From an uncultured Clostridia bacterium (GTDB taxonomy: Bacteria; Bacillota; Clostridia; Oscillospirales; Acutalibacteraceae), in assembly GCA_946406145.1 (NCBI GenBank), contig CAMJJL010000003.1, forward strand, positions 1 through 64,000: a stretch of 64,000 bases of DNA, written 5' to 3'. Shown in pieces: positions 18,295 to 29,751 of this stretch (positions are counted from its first letter, which is position 1; each line of letters starts with the position of its first letter). The position numbers and the translations under genes were made by a program. A model generated the notes under the pieces. The model saw only the letters and a program-made list of their open reading frames with translations, was not told the DNA's origin and did not search any database.

Positions 18295-18581
18295 ATCGCA
18301 CCTCCATATTCTGATCGTTATTGCAAAGGATAAGATGGAGATTGCCGCGTCGGAACGATGTTCCTCCTCGCAATGGCAATCTGAAATGCGCCCCGCGGTA
18401 ATCTCAACCAAGCAATTGATCCTGATATCAGTATACCATACTAAGGTAATATTGTACAGTTTTCCGGTCAGAATCTTGTATGCTATGAGGATAGAAAAAA
18501 CGTCGACAATACTGGTATAATATAAATGATAGTCTCCCTTTCCTAAGGGAGGTGGGCGCGCTTGCGCGCTCGGAGGGTTGA

Positions 18582-20099
<1,518 letters not shown>

Positions 20100-20115
20100 A
20101 GTGAGGAGCTAAAAA

Positions 20116-20643
20116 GGCTTCCCCTCGGGGGGAAGCTGTCAGACAGACATGTCTGACTGATGAGGGGATAACCTATTCTTTCAATCTGTTTTTCAAAGAG
20201 TGGTGAACGATGCAGAATAAACTAACCGGTTTTTCACAAAAGCTCCGTAAGAATATGACAAAAGAAGAAAGACACCTTTGGTATGATTATCTGAAACGAT
20301 TACCTGTTACTGTGAATCGTCAAAAGGTAATCGGAGAATATATCGTTGATTTTTATGTCGCCGAAGCAAGAATAATAATTGAACTCGACGGTTCACAACA
20401 TTATTCAGAAGCCGGAGAACACCACGATAGAGAACGTGATGATTATTTCAGAAGAATCGGGGTTAAAGTGTTGCGATATACCAATCGACAAATACATAAA
20501 GAGTTTGACAATGTATGTCATGACATCGGGCGTCAAATTGAGAGTTCGATGAAAGGAAGAAAACTCTTTGTATAAAGCATTTGGATGCAAGGTGAGCCCC
20601 TCATCCGTCAACGTTGTTGACACCTTCCCCCCGAGGGGAAGGC
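20116..20643 (+). mobile_element. DUF559-encoding element with ~45-50 bp terminal inverted palindromic repeats
   Basis: Left GCTTCCCCTCGGGGGGAAGCTGTC...GATGAGGGGATAACC; right ...GAGCCCCTCATCCG...ACACCTTCCCCCCGAGGGGAAGGC (inverted). Internal ends align with the short copies at 38316-38518 and 49727-49928. Confidence 0.65.
20210..20575 (+). CDS. DUF559 domain protein (VSR-like endonuclease fold)
   Basis: LRKNMTKEERHLWYDYLKRLPVTVNRQKVIGEYIVDFYVAEARIIIELDGSQHY...RDDYFRRIGVKVLRYTNRQI. Confidence 0.88.
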   Translation: MQNKLTGFSQKLRKNMTKEERHLWYDYLKRLPVTVNRQKVIGEYIVDFYVAEARIIIELDGSQHYSEAGEHHDRERDDYFRRIGVKVLRYTNRQIHKEFDNVCHDIGRQIESSMKGRKLFV

Positions 20644-20673
20644 TATTGATCCAATAAGTGAGGAACAAGATTT

Positions 20674-22119
20674 ATGTACGACATTATCATCCTCGGCGCA
20701 GGCGTGATCGGTTGCGCCGTGGCGAGAGAACTCAGCAAATACAACGCCAAGATACTGGTGCTCGAGAAAAACGAGGACGTATGCTCCGGCACCAGCAAGG
20801 CGAACAGCGGCATTGTCCACTCGGGCTATGACGCGCACAACGGTACCCTCAAGGCAAGGTTCAATATCGAGGGCAACCGCATGATGGGCGACGTCTGCAA
20901 TGAGCTGGACGTTCCCTTCGACCGTATCGGTTCGCTGACCGTCTGCACGGATGAAAAGAATATCTCCGATCTCGAAGCGCTCAAAGAGAGGGGAGAGAAG
21001 AACGGGGTAGAGGGTCTCACGATCCTCAGTCGTGAAGATCTGCTCAAAGTGGAGCCGCATATCGGCGATGAGGTCGTTGCCGCGCTCTACGCGCCCACGG
21101 CAGGCGTGATATGTCCGTTCAAGCTGACCATTGCTTTTGCCGAAAACGCCGCCGTCAACGGCACAGAATTCCGCTTTGATACCGAGGTAAAAAAGGTATA
21201 TTGTGATAACGGGATTTGGCACGTTGTGACCGATGACGAAGAATATACGGCCGCGGTCGTCGTCAATGCGGCAGGCGTTTACGCGGATGTGTTCCACAAT
21301 ATGGTATCCGAAAAGAAGCTCCGCATCACGCCGCGCCGCGGTGATTATATCCTGCTTGACCGTGCGGTAGGGGGCTTTGTGAACCATACCATCTTCCAGC
21401 TGCCCACCAAGCTCGGTAAGGGTGTGTTGGTCACACCCACCGTCCACGGCAACACCATCGTCGGTCCCACCGCTGTGGATATGGACGACAAGGAGTGTAC
21501 CGCCACCTCTGCCGGCGGTATCGACAGCGTGATCGAAAAGTCGGCACTGAGCGTCAAGAATCTCCCTATTCGTCAGGTCATTACCTCCTTTGCGGGCTTA
21601 CGCGCGCATGAGGACGGAGGCGATTTCATCCTCGGCGAGCCGGATGACGCGCCCGGCTTCTTTGACTGCGCCGGTATCGAAAGCCCCGGCTTGACCGCGT
21701 CGCCTGCCATCGGCGTGTATATCGCCGATTTGATACAGAAAAAATACAGCCTGAGCGAGAAAGCGGATTTCATCGCTCAGCGCAAGGATATATTGAATCC
21801 CTCGACCTTATCGCTCGAGGAGCGTAACGAGCTGATCAAACGTGAACCTGCATACGGCACCATCATCTGCCGATGTGAATCTGTCACCGAGGGCGAGATC
21901 CTCGACGCGATCCGCCGCCCTGTCGGCGCACGCTCACTCGACGGCGTCAAGCGCCGCACACGTGCAGGTATGGGTCGCTGTCAGGCTGGTTTTTGCAGCC
22001 CCAAGGTGATGGAGATTTTGCGCCGTGAGCTGGACATCGACCTCACACAGGTCACAAAGAGCGGCGGCAAATCCACGATCGTCAACGCGCGTACAAAGGA
22101 CGGTGACAGTAATGAATAA
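20674..22119 (+). CDS. FAD-dependent glycerol-3-phosphate dehydrogenase/oxidase-like protein with BFD-like [2Fe-2S] domain
   Basis: DIIILGAGVIGCAVARELSKYNAKILVLEK, GTSKANSGIVHSGYD, C-terminal IICRCESVTEGEILDAIRR...TRAGMGRCQAGFC. Confidence 0.87.
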   Translation: MYDIIILGAGVIGCAVARELSKYNAKILVLEKNEDVCSGTSKANSGIVHSGYDAHNGTLKARFNIEGNRMMGDVCNELDVPFDRIGSLTVCTDEKNISDLEALKERGEKNGVEGLTILSREDLLKVEPHIGDEVVAALYAPTAGVICPFKLTIAFAENAAVNGTEFRFDTEVKKVYCDNGIWHVVTDDEEYTAAVVVNAAGVYADVFHNMVSEKKLRITPRRGDYILLDRAVGGFVNHTIFQLPTKLGKGVLVTPTVHGNTIVGPTAVDMDDKECTATSAGGIDSVIEKSALSVKNLPIRQVITSFAGLRAHEDGGDFILGEPDDAPGFFDCAGIESPGLTASPAIGVYIADLIQKKYSLSEKADFIAQRKDILNPSTLSLEERNELIKREPAYGTIICRCESVTEGEILDAIRRPVGARSLDGVKRRTRAGMGRCQAGFCSPKVMEILRRELDIDLTQVTKSGGKSTIVNARTKDGDSNE

Positions 22120-23374
22120 AGTAGATATCGTCATCGTCGGCGGAGGTCCCGCGGGACTGGCGGCGGCTGTCGCGGCATATGACGACGGCGCAAAAAGCAT
22201 TTTGATCTTAGAGCGTGACGAGCAGCTCGGCGGCATTCTCAACCAGTGCATCCACAACGGCTTCGGTCTGCACACCTTCAAGGAGGAACTGACAGGCCCC
22301 GAGTACGCCGATCGCTTTATCCGGCAAGTGAGCGAACGCAAGATTCCTTTCCTGCTGAACACCATGGTCATGGAGATCTCACCCGACAGGGTCGTGACCG
22401 CTATGAACCGTGAGGACGGCATGTTTCAGATCAAGGCAAAGGCGGTCATCCTCGCGATGGGCTGTCGTGAACGGCCCCGTGGGGCTTTGAATATCCCCGG
22501 CTACCGACCCGCCGGCATTTTTTCGGCAGGAACGGCACAGAGATTGGTCAACATCGAGGGCTATATGCCCGGCAAAGAGGTCGTCATCCTCGGCTCGGGC
22601 GATATCGGACTGATCATGGCGCGCCGCATGACCTTAGAGGGCGCAAAGGTGAAGCTCGTCGCAGAGCTGATGCCGTACTCGGGCGGCTTGAAGCGCAATA
22701 TCGTCCAGTGTCTGGATGATTTCGATATCCCTCTGCGATTATCGCACACGGTCGTGGATATCGAGGGCAAGGAGCATATCACCGCCGTGACCATCGCCGA
22801 GGTCGGCGCCGACTGCAAGCCGATCAAGGGCACGGAGGAACGTTATACCTGTGATACCCTGCTCCTGTCCTGCGGTCTGATCCCCGAAAATGAGCTGAGC
22901 ACCGCCGCCGGTGTAGCACTCAGTCCCGTGACGGGCGGTCCTGTCGTCAACGAAAGTCTGGAGACCAACATCGAGGGCGTTTTTGCCTGCGGCAATGTCC
23001 TGCATGTGCACGACCTTGTGGACTTTGTATCGGAAGAAGCGGCAAAAGCAGGCGTGACCGCGTCACGTTTTGCGCGCGGTGAACGCTCCGCTGACAGCGG
23101 CAGAGAGATCGCCGTCAAGACTGAGGGCGGCGTGCGCTACACTGTGCCTGTTACCGTTCGTCCCGATCATGTTGAGGAAAATCTGACGATCCGTTTTCGC
23201 GTAGGAGATGTGTACAAGGATTCCTATGTCAGCGTGTATTTTGACGATACCCGCGTCCGCCATCAAAAGAAGCGTATCTTAGCGCCCGGCGAGATGGAAC
23301 AGGTCGTCATCCTGAAGAAACAACTGGATGAGATCCCTGATCTGAAAACGATCACGGTGAAGATAGAGCCATAG
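22112..23374 (+). CDS. NAD(P)/FAD-dependent oxidoreductase
   Basis: MNKVDIVIVGGGPAGLAAAVAAYDDGAKSILILERDEQLGGILNQCIHNGFGL; ACGNVLHVHDLVDFVSEEA; ATG 22112 overlaps the upstream stop. Confidence 0.88.
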   Translation: MNKVDIVIVGGGPAGLAAAVAAYDDGAKSILILERDEQLGGILNQCIHNGFGLHTFKEELTGPEYADRFIRQVSERKIPFLLNTMVMEISPDRVVTAMNREDGMFQIKAKAVILAMGCRERPRGALNIPGYRPAGIFSAGTAQRLVNIEGYMPGKEVVILGSGDIGLIMARRMTLEGAKVKLVAELMPYSGGLKRNIVQCLDDFDIPLRLSHTVVDIEGKEHITAVTIAEVGADCKPIKGTEERYTCDTLLLSCGLIPENELSTAAGVALSPVTGGPVVNESLETNIEGVFACGNVLHVHDLVDFVSEEAAKAGVTASRFARGERSADSGREIAVKTEGGVRYTVPVTVRPDHVEENLTIRFRVGDVYKDSYVSVYFDDTRVRHQKKRILAPGEMEQVVILKKQLDEIPDLKTITVKIEP

Positions 23375-23536
23375 CCTCCCTTTCCTAAGGGAGGTGGCCC
23401 GAAGGGCGGAGGGTTGCAACCCCCGGTCGCCTTCCGATATAACAATTCACGCGGTGAGGCGGAAACGCATCCACCTCATCCGCTTCACTTCGTTCAGCAC
23501 CTTCCCCTTAAGGGGAAGGCTCAGAAAGGAACAACA

Positions 23537-23896
23537 ATGGAAATCAAAGAACTCACCTGTATCAACTGTCCGATGGGCTGTCTGCTGACCGTCGAGATGG
23601 ACGGCGAAGAGATCAGGGATATCAGCGGCTACACCTGTCCGCGCGGCAAGACCTATGCCGAAAAAGAGGTCACCAACCCCACCCGTGTCGTCACCTCGAC
23701 GATCAAGGTCACAGGCGGCAAGAAGGATCGCGTCGCTTGCAAAACGCAGTACGACATCCCCAAGGATAAGATCGGCGCGGTGATGGAGGCGATCAACGCG
23801 GCTCAGGCACAGGCGCCCGTCGTGATTGGCGAGGTGCTGATCGCGGACGTCGCCGGCACCGGTGTGGACGTCGTCGCCACCGCACATGCGGTTTAG
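23537..23896 (+). CDS. DUF1667 domain protein
   Basis: MEIKELTCINCPMGCLLTVEMDG...GYTCPRGKTYAEKEVTNPTRVVTSTIKV. Confidence 0.88.
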   Translation: MEIKELTCINCPMGCLLTVEMDGEEIRDISGYTCPRGKTYAEKEVTNPTRVVTSTIKVTGGKKDRVACKTQYDIPKDKIGAVMEAINAAQAQAPVVIGEVLIADVAGTGVDVVATAHAV

Positions 23897-24040
23897 TGTA
23901 TTAAATCGTTGAAAAGTGCGCAATAAACCATCCATATCAAATCTTATATTTGGTGAAAACAGAGTAAATGCCGATTGTCCGTTGACTTTCGGCATTTTGT
24001 TGTTTATATTGTACCTTGGAATAATCCATCAATAATAATT

Positions 24041-24240
24041 GTCATTGCGAAGCCCTTTAACCGGGTTCCCCGACACGCCCCGCGTGTTGGGGAGAGGAGG
24101 AGTCGCGGAGCAAGGTCAAGGCATACCAACCGGATATGCCTACCGCGCAAAGCGAACGACGACGACGTGGCAATCCCACAAAGCAGGAGTACAGCGGTGT
24201 GGGATTCCCACGTCGGGAGCAATCCCTCCTCGGAATGACA
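24041..24240. repeat. MITE-like repeat with terminal inverted GTCATT(G/C)CGA ends
   Basis: GTCATTGCGAAG...CTCGGAATGAC ends; inverted relative of 28011-28159. Confidence 0.6.
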
Positions 24241-24260
24241 CTTTATCGGAGGGGAATAAT

Positions 24261-25334
24261 TTGGAAAAATTTAAAGAGTTTTTAAAACGCAAGAATATTG
24301 AGATCTCGTGGAAGCGCTACGGTATCGACGCGCTCGGCGCAATGGCACAGGGTTTGTTCTGTTCCCTGTTGATCGGTACGATCATCAAGACTATCGGCGT
24401 ACTGTCGGGCTGGCAGTTCTTTACCGATATCGGTACCTACGCGATGGCGGTGTCGGGTCCTGCAATGGCGGTCGCCATCGGCTATGCGCTCAAGGCCGAT
24501 CCCATGGTGCTGTTCTCACTGGCGGCAGTCGGTTGGGCGGCAAATGCCGAGGGCGGCGCAGGCGGTCCGTTGGCGGTTCTGGTCATCGCGATCATCGCCG
24601 CCGAATGCGGCAAGGCGGTCAGTAAGGAAACCAAGGTCGATATCCTCGTGACTCCTGCGGTGACGATCCTCGTCGGCGTGGCGCTGGCGAAATTGATCGC
24701 GCCCCCGATCGGTACGGCGGCAAGCTGGTTCGGCTTGCTGATCGACTCGGCAACAAAGCTCCAACCCTTCCTGATGGGCGTCGTGGTATCTGTGCTGGTC
24801 GGTATCGCACTGACCCTGCCGATCAGTTCGGCGGCGATCTGCTCGGTGCTCGCGCTCACGGGACTTGCCGGTGGTGCTGCCGTGGCAGGCTGCTGCGCGC
24901 AGATGGTCGGTTTTGCGGTGATGTCCTTCCGTGAGAACCGTTGGGGCGGACTGGTCAGCCAAGGGCTGGGCACCTCGATGCTCCAGATGCCGAACATCGT
25001 CAAGAATCCGCGTATCTGGATCGCGCCCATCGTGACCTCCGCGATCACCGGGCCGATCGCGACCTGTGTGTTCAAGCTCCAGATGAACGGCGCGCCGATC
25101 AACTCGGGCATGGGCACCTGCGGATTGTGCGGTCAGATCGGCGTGATTACCGGATGGTTCAATCCGTCTGAGGAAGCAATCGCGAAAGGCGCTGCAACAA
25201 TCACACCCGGCGTGATGGACTGGATCGGACTGATCCTGATCTGTATCGTACTCCCTGCCGTAATCACGCCGCTGATCAACCTGATCCTGCGCAAGGTCGG
25301 ATGGGTCAAGGACGGCGATTTGAAGCTGGCATAA
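24261..25334 (+). CDS. PTS-type sugar transporter EIIC-like membrane protein, TTG start
   Basis: Multiple TM helices; GIDALGAMAQGLFCSLLIGTIIKTIG...NGAPINSGMGTCGLCGQIG typical of the PTS_EIIC_2 family. Confidence 0.75.
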   Translation: MEKFKEFLKRKNIEISWKRYGIDALGAMAQGLFCSLLIGTIIKTIGVLSGWQFFTDIGTYAMAVSGPAMAVAIGYALKADPMVLFSLAAVGWAANAEGGAGGPLAVLVIAIIAAECGKAVSKETKVDILVTPAVTILVGVALAKLIAPPIGTAASWFGLLIDSATKLQPFLMGVVVSVLVGIALTLPISSAAICSVLALTGLAGGAAVAGCCAQMVGFAVMSFRENRWGGLVSQGLGTSMLQMPNIVKNPRIWIAPIVTSAITGPIATCVFKLQMNGAPINSGMGTCGLCGQIGVITGWFNPSEEAIAKGAATITPGVMDWIGLILICIVLPAVITPLINLILRKVGWVKDGDLKLA

Positions 25335-25350
25335 TATATTGATGTTAAAG

Positions 25351-25377
25351 ACACCTGCTGTGAAGCGGGTGTTTTTG
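25351..25377 (+). terminator. Terminator after the EIIC-like gene
   Basis: ACACCTGCT-gtga-AGCGGGTGTTTTT. Confidence 0.75.
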
Positions 25378-25588
25378 CTTTTCACAGATAGGGTTAAGAG
25401 GGTATATAGCTCTCACTCATATAGACGCTGTGCGCTTATGTGTAGAGAAGATTTGAAAAAAATAAAAAAATTATCGTTTTTCGTTAAAAATCTATTGACA
25501 AATGAAAAAACCATGCTATAATACAGTTAACGATAAACGTTAAATAATTTGTCTGTTAAATCAATTTTTTGATGAAAAGGAGAAAATC

Positions 25589-26266
25589 ATGGGAAATTCA
25601 ATCAAGAAAAAGATCAATATTTTCGGCAAGGTCGCCAAGATCATCACAATGATCATCATCGTATGCTTGCTCGTCACGGAAGGCTTTATGCTTGCCGGCG
25701 GTATCATTATTGCCTGTGTTCCGAAGAACAGTGTGACGGTCGACGGAACGGGAACGATCGATGTGAATGTGAACACCGAGTATTTCGGTTTGGAGGGCGA
25801 GAGGTTCTATGTGAACACCGGCAGCGGACACCTTGCGCTCGGTGAGATCAGCACCGGCAGCTTGGACGTCAAAAACGAGAATGGTAATCTGAATGTCAAC
25901 GGCGACTTCAGGCAGCTTCACTTTGATCTGAATGACGGTATGCTGATGCTCGTATACGGAATGGTATATGTCGCGGCAATCGTCGTGGCGCTGTTCTTCT
26001 TCCGCGCTTTGATGAAGCAGTTTATGGTGTGCGACAGTCCGTTCAGCGAGGAAGTCGTCAAGAAAATGCGCGCGTTCGCGATCGCGCTGATTCCCTGCAT
26101 AGCGGCTGTGCAGATCATGAAATCGGCGATCTCCGCAAAGATCAGCGGTTCCTTTAGCTTCGATATCGATTTGATCTCGGTTGCGTTTGTCATTATTATC
26201 TTCATCTTGACGATGATCTTCAAATACGGTACAGAGCTGCAAAAAGAGCACGACGAAACGGTGTAA
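25589..26266 (+). CDS. DUF2975-like membrane protein
   Basis: TM segments; paired with an adjacent small XRE regulator. Confidence 0.65.
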   Translation: MGNSIKKKINIFGKVAKIITMIIIVCLLVTEGFMLAGGIIIACVPKNSVTVDGTGTIDVNVNTEYFGLEGERFYVNTGSGHLALGEISTGSLDVKNENGNLNVNGDFRQLHFDLNDGMLMLVYGMVYVAAIVVALFFFRALMKQFMVCDSPFSEEVVKKMRAFAIALIPCIAAVQIMKSAISAKISGSFSFDIDLISVAFVIIIFILTMIFKYGTELQKEHDETV

Positions 26267-26275
26267 GGTGAGCAT

Positions 26276-26488
26276 ATGGGAAAGATTATCGTAAGGCTCG
26301 ACCGTGTGATGGCAGATCGAAAAATCGGATTGAATGAACTCAGCGAGAAGGTCGGCATTTCAAATGTGAACCTCAGCAAGCTCAAAAACGGTCATATCAG
26401 CGCGATACGGTTTTCGACCTTGATCGCGATCTGTGAAACGCTGCACTGTCAACCCGGCGATCTGCTGGAATTTTCGGAAGAAAATTGA
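26276..26488 (+). CDS. XRE/Cro-type HTH regulator (YozG-like)
   Basis: MGKIIVRLDRVMADRKIGLNELSEKVGISNVNLSKLKNGHISAIRFSTLIAICETLHCQPGDLLEF. Confidence 0.88.
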   Translation: MGKIIVRLDRVMADRKIGLNELSEKVGISNVNLSKLKNGHISAIRFSTLIAICETLHCQPGDLLEFSEEN

Positions 26489-26523
26489 GAAATAAAATAC
26501 TACTTTTTATTGAATATTAGTGT

Positions 26524-26565
26524 AAAACGACATCCCGAGAGAAAGCTCCCTCGGGATGTCGTTTT
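26524..26565. terminator. Strong bidirectional hairpin AAAACGACATCCCGAG...CTCGGGATGTCGTTTT
   Basis: 16-bp perfect inverted repeat flanked by A/T tracts. Confidence 0.8.
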
Positions 26566-26725
26566 ATATACCCAAAAGTCAGGAATATCATGTTGTAGGT
26601 TTGATCAATGTTCTGCTGTAGGGGAGGGGCTTGCTCCTCCCGTTTACAGGACAGTTGCTTTGTGTAAAGAGGATCATGATTCACACGTTCGGTACGTCGC
26701 AAGCGCCGTACCCTACAAAGTTACT

Positions 26726-27949
26726 TTATAACCCGAACTTCTCCTCAAACTCCGCCAGATCGTTGTTGCAATGGATAGGCTCGCCCACGGCTCGGATCGC
26801 GGAGTCGATGTCCTTCAAGCCGTTGCCCGTGACGATGGAGACGATGGTCGCGTTACGCGGCAGCTTGTTTTCTCGGCTGAGCTTTATCAGCCCTGCCGTA
26901 GCGGTCACACCTGCAGGCTCGCCGAACACACCGGCGTTCTTCGCCAGATATTTCTGCGCTTCTCTTATCTCGTCGTCGGTGACATTGACGCAGATGCCGT
27001 CGCTGTCTTTGATGGCGTTGATCGCCTTATCCGGATTGCGCGGTACGCCCACGGCAATCGAGTCGGCGTAGGTGTTCTCCTCCTGCGGCTGCCAAGCCTG
27101 ACCCGTCATCACGGCGGTGTTGATCGGGCAGCAACCCTGCGCCTGCACGCTGATGATGCGTGGAATATGATCGATCAGCCCGACCATGTACATGTCGTAC
27201 AGACCCTTGTACACGCCTGCCACGGTACAGCCGTCGCCGACTGATACCGCGACATAGTCGGGTGCATGGAAATTGAGCTGTTCGCATATCTCATGCGCGA
27301 CGGTCTTTTTGCCCTCGCTGAGATAGGGGTTGATCGCGGCGTTGCGGTTGTACCAGCCGTATTTGTCAATGGCGGCTTTGGATAATTCAAACGTCTCTTC
27401 ATAACTGCCGTCCACGGCGGTCAGGTTCGCGCCGAACATCATCAGCTGGGCGATCTTGCCCTTCGGCGCGCGTGACGGGACAAAGATGTAGGTTTTGAGC
27501 CCTGCCTTTGCCGCGTTGCCGGCAAGGGATGAGGCGGCGTTGCCGGTGGAGGAGCAGGCGATGGTATCGTAGCCGGCTTCGATTGCTTTGGTCACCGCCA
27601 TCGCGGAGGCGCGATCCTTGAGGGACGCGGTGGGGTTGACGCCGTCATCCTTGATGTACAGCTTCCTGATGCCGAGATCCTCGGCGATATTCGGCGCTTC
27701 ATACAGCGGCGACATTCCGACCCTCAGTCCCTTGGGTACGGTATCCTCTTCGATCGGCAACAGCTCGCGATAGCGCCACATGGTGGGCTCGTCACGCTGC
27801 GCCAGCACTTCTTTATTGAATCTGGTTTTAATGAATTCGTAGTCGTAGATCACGTCGAGAATACCGCCGCACTCGCAGGTGGTGATATCCGCCGCGGGAG
27901 CGTATGTCCTGCCGCATCTGACGCATTTGCAGTGAATAATATGCTTCAT
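26726..27949 (-). CDS. thrC: Threonine synthase family PLP enzyme
   Basis: CxRCGRTY...CECGGILDV N-terminal cysteines; LYIKDDGVNPTASLKDRASAMAVTKAIE; CSSTGNAASSLAGNAAKAG. Confidence 0.85.
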   Translation of the reverse strand: MKHIIHCKCVRCGRTYAPAADITTCECGGILDVIYDYEFIKTRFNKEVLAQRDEPTMWRYRELLPIEEDTVPKGLRVGMSPLYEAPNIAEDLGIRKLYIKDDGVNPTASLKDRASAMAVTKAIEAGYDTIACSSTGNAASSLAGNAAKAGLKTYIFVPSRAPKGKIAQLMMFGANLTAVDGSYEETFELSKAAIDKYGWYNRNAAINPYLSEGKKTVAHEICEQLNFHAPDYVAVSVGDGCTVAGVYKGLYDMYMVGLIDHIPRIISVQAQGCCPINTAVMTGQAWQPQEENTYADSIAVGVPRNPDKAINAIKDSDGICVNVTDDEIREAQKYLAKNAGVFGEPAGVTATAGLIKLSRENKLPRNATIVSIVTGNGLKDIDSAIRAVGEPIHCNNDLAEFEEKFGL

Positions 27950-28010
27950 AGTATCTCCATTCAGCCTTGCTCTTGAGTAAGTGCCGATTAATGCGGTTTT
28001 CGTATTCGTC

Positions 28011-28159
28011 GTCATTCCGAGGAGGGGCAAAGCCCCGACGTGGGAATCCCCCTGATAAGGGTAGAAGCTCACTGTTAAAGCCATGAATGACAAGGGGATT
28101 GCCACAGCCTGCCGTTTTACGGCACCTCCCTGAAGGGAGGCTTCGGGCTTCGCAATGAC
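28011..28159. repeat. MITE-like repeat, inverted relative of 24041-24240
   Basis: GTCATTCCGAGGAGGGGCAAAGCCCCGACGTGGGAATCCCC...GGGGATTGCCACA...CTTCGCAATGAC. Confidence 0.6.
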
Positions 28160-28208
28160 ACTGTTATTGTTACGTCGATTTATTCGACGGTTACTCGGGG
28201 GGAAGCCT

Positions 28209-29672
28209 TTAGATCAGTCCAACCTCAGCGTTGAACGCCTCGATGTATTCATCGAGCTGTTCCGCCTGCTTGTGCACGGCGTCCCAGGTGTTCTCGGTGT
28301 CATACCACAGGGCGTTGAGCTCCTCGGCGGTGCGACCCTGCTGTTCGACCCATGTGTAATACTTGAGGTTGTGCACACGCTTGCGCTCCTTGTAGGTCAG
28401 CTCCAGCATATTGTCATCCTTGAGGTTGAGGATGTGCAGGTTGTGGTCGAGCTCTGCCTTGTGCACGTCGTAGTCGCCGTACATCTCTTCGAGCTCCTTG
28501 ATGCGGCTCTGATACATTACGGCTGAGTCGGTCAGCACAGTGCCGAGCACATCATTTTCGGTAAATTCATAATACTTCGCCATTTTGATACAGCACAGAA
28601 GATTCGCGATACCAGAAATGCCAAGCAGATTGAGCTGTTCGGCAAGCTCGCGCTCAACGCCGACGGATACCAGATAATCGATACCCTCAGGCGTGTTGAA
28701 CAGTCGGAGCAGTCGCTGGCTGTCCTCATCGTCGATGTCAATGACCATATCGGTGTTCTTAACGTTGTGGATCCACGGGATATGCTTGTCGCCGATTCCC
28801 TCGATGCGGTGACCGCCGAAGCCGTTGTCCAGAATGGTAGGACACTGCAGGGCTTCGCCGACGCCGAGCTTAAGATTCGGGTATTGCTCCTTGAGGTAGT
28901 CGCCCGCGCTCATCGTGCCTGCCGAACCGGAGGTAAAGCACGCGCCCGCAAATCGATCCTTCTCACCCTTGATCGATTCAAACGCGTCCGCTAACGCGTG
29001 ACCGGTGACGTTGTAGTGCCACAGGGGGTTGCCCATCTCTTCAAACTGGTTGAAGATCATCACCTCGGGGCGTTGCTTGAGCTCCCATGTTTTGTCGAAG
29101 ATCTCTTTGACGTTAGATTCGCACCCCGGGGTCGCGATGACCTCGCCTGCGATTTTACTGAGCCAGTCAAAACGCTCGCGGCTCATTTCCGCCGGCAGGA
29201 TCGCGATACTGTCGCAGGACAGCAGCTTTGAGTTGAACGCGCCGCCGCGGCAGTAGTTGCCGGTGGACGGCCATACCGCCTTGTGCCTGGTCGCGTCGAA
29301 CTGACCGGTCACCAGTCGCGGCGCTAAGCATCCGAACGACGCGCCGACCTTATGACAGCCGGTGGGGAACCACTTGCCGACGATCGCGAAGATCCGCGCC
29401 TTCACGCCGGTGAGAGCGGAGGGCAGCTCGATGATGTTCGGGATCTCACGGAACAGACCGCCGCTTTCCTTTGGTTCATTCTTCCATGTGATGCGGAACA
29501 GGTTGACGGGATCGACGTCCCATAAACCCGTGTGGCTGAGCTTCTCTTTGATCTTCTCGGGGATCAGCTCGGGGTGCTGCATCTGTTTGATAGTCGGGAT
29601 GATGATGCCGTTTTCACGTGCTTTTTCGATATTGTGATGTAATCCTTCTTTGTTAACGGTAAAGTCGATCAT
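28209..29672 (-). CDS. PLP-dependent enzyme (PALP family) in the ygeW/ygeY neighbourhood
   Basis: LPSALTGVKARIFAIVGKWFPTGCHKVGASFGCLAPRLVTG...WPSTGNYCRGGAF...FTSGSAGTMSAGDYL. Confidence 0.75.
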   Translation of the reverse strand: MIDFTVNKEGLHHNIEKARENGIIIPTIKQMQHPELIPEKIKEKLSHTGLWDVDPVNLFRITWKNEPKESGGLFREIPNIIELPSALTGVKARIFAIVGKWFPTGCHKVGASFGCLAPRLVTGQFDATRHKAVWPSTGNYCRGGAFNSKLLSCDSIAILPAEMSRERFDWLSKIAGEVIATPGCESNVKEIFDKTWELKQRPEVMIFNQFEEMGNPLWHYNVTGHALADAFESIKGEKDRFAGACFTSGSAGTMSAGDYLKEQYPNLKLGVGEALQCPTILDNGFGGHRIEGIGDKHIPWIHNVKNTDMVIDIDDEDSQRLLRLFNTPEGIDYLVSVGVERELAEQLNLLGISGIANLLCCIKMAKYYEFTENDVLGTVLTDSAVMYQSRIKELEEMYGDYDVHKAELDHNLHILNLKDDNMLELTYKERKRVHNLKYYTWVEQQGRTAEELNALWYDTENTWDAVHKQAEQLDEYIEAFNAEVGLI

Positions 29673-29751
29673 AGGGTTCCTCCTTATATTTTAATGGAAA
29701 GTTGAAAATGGAAAATGGAAAGTGGAAAATTGAGGGAGGGCGTTGCCCTCG

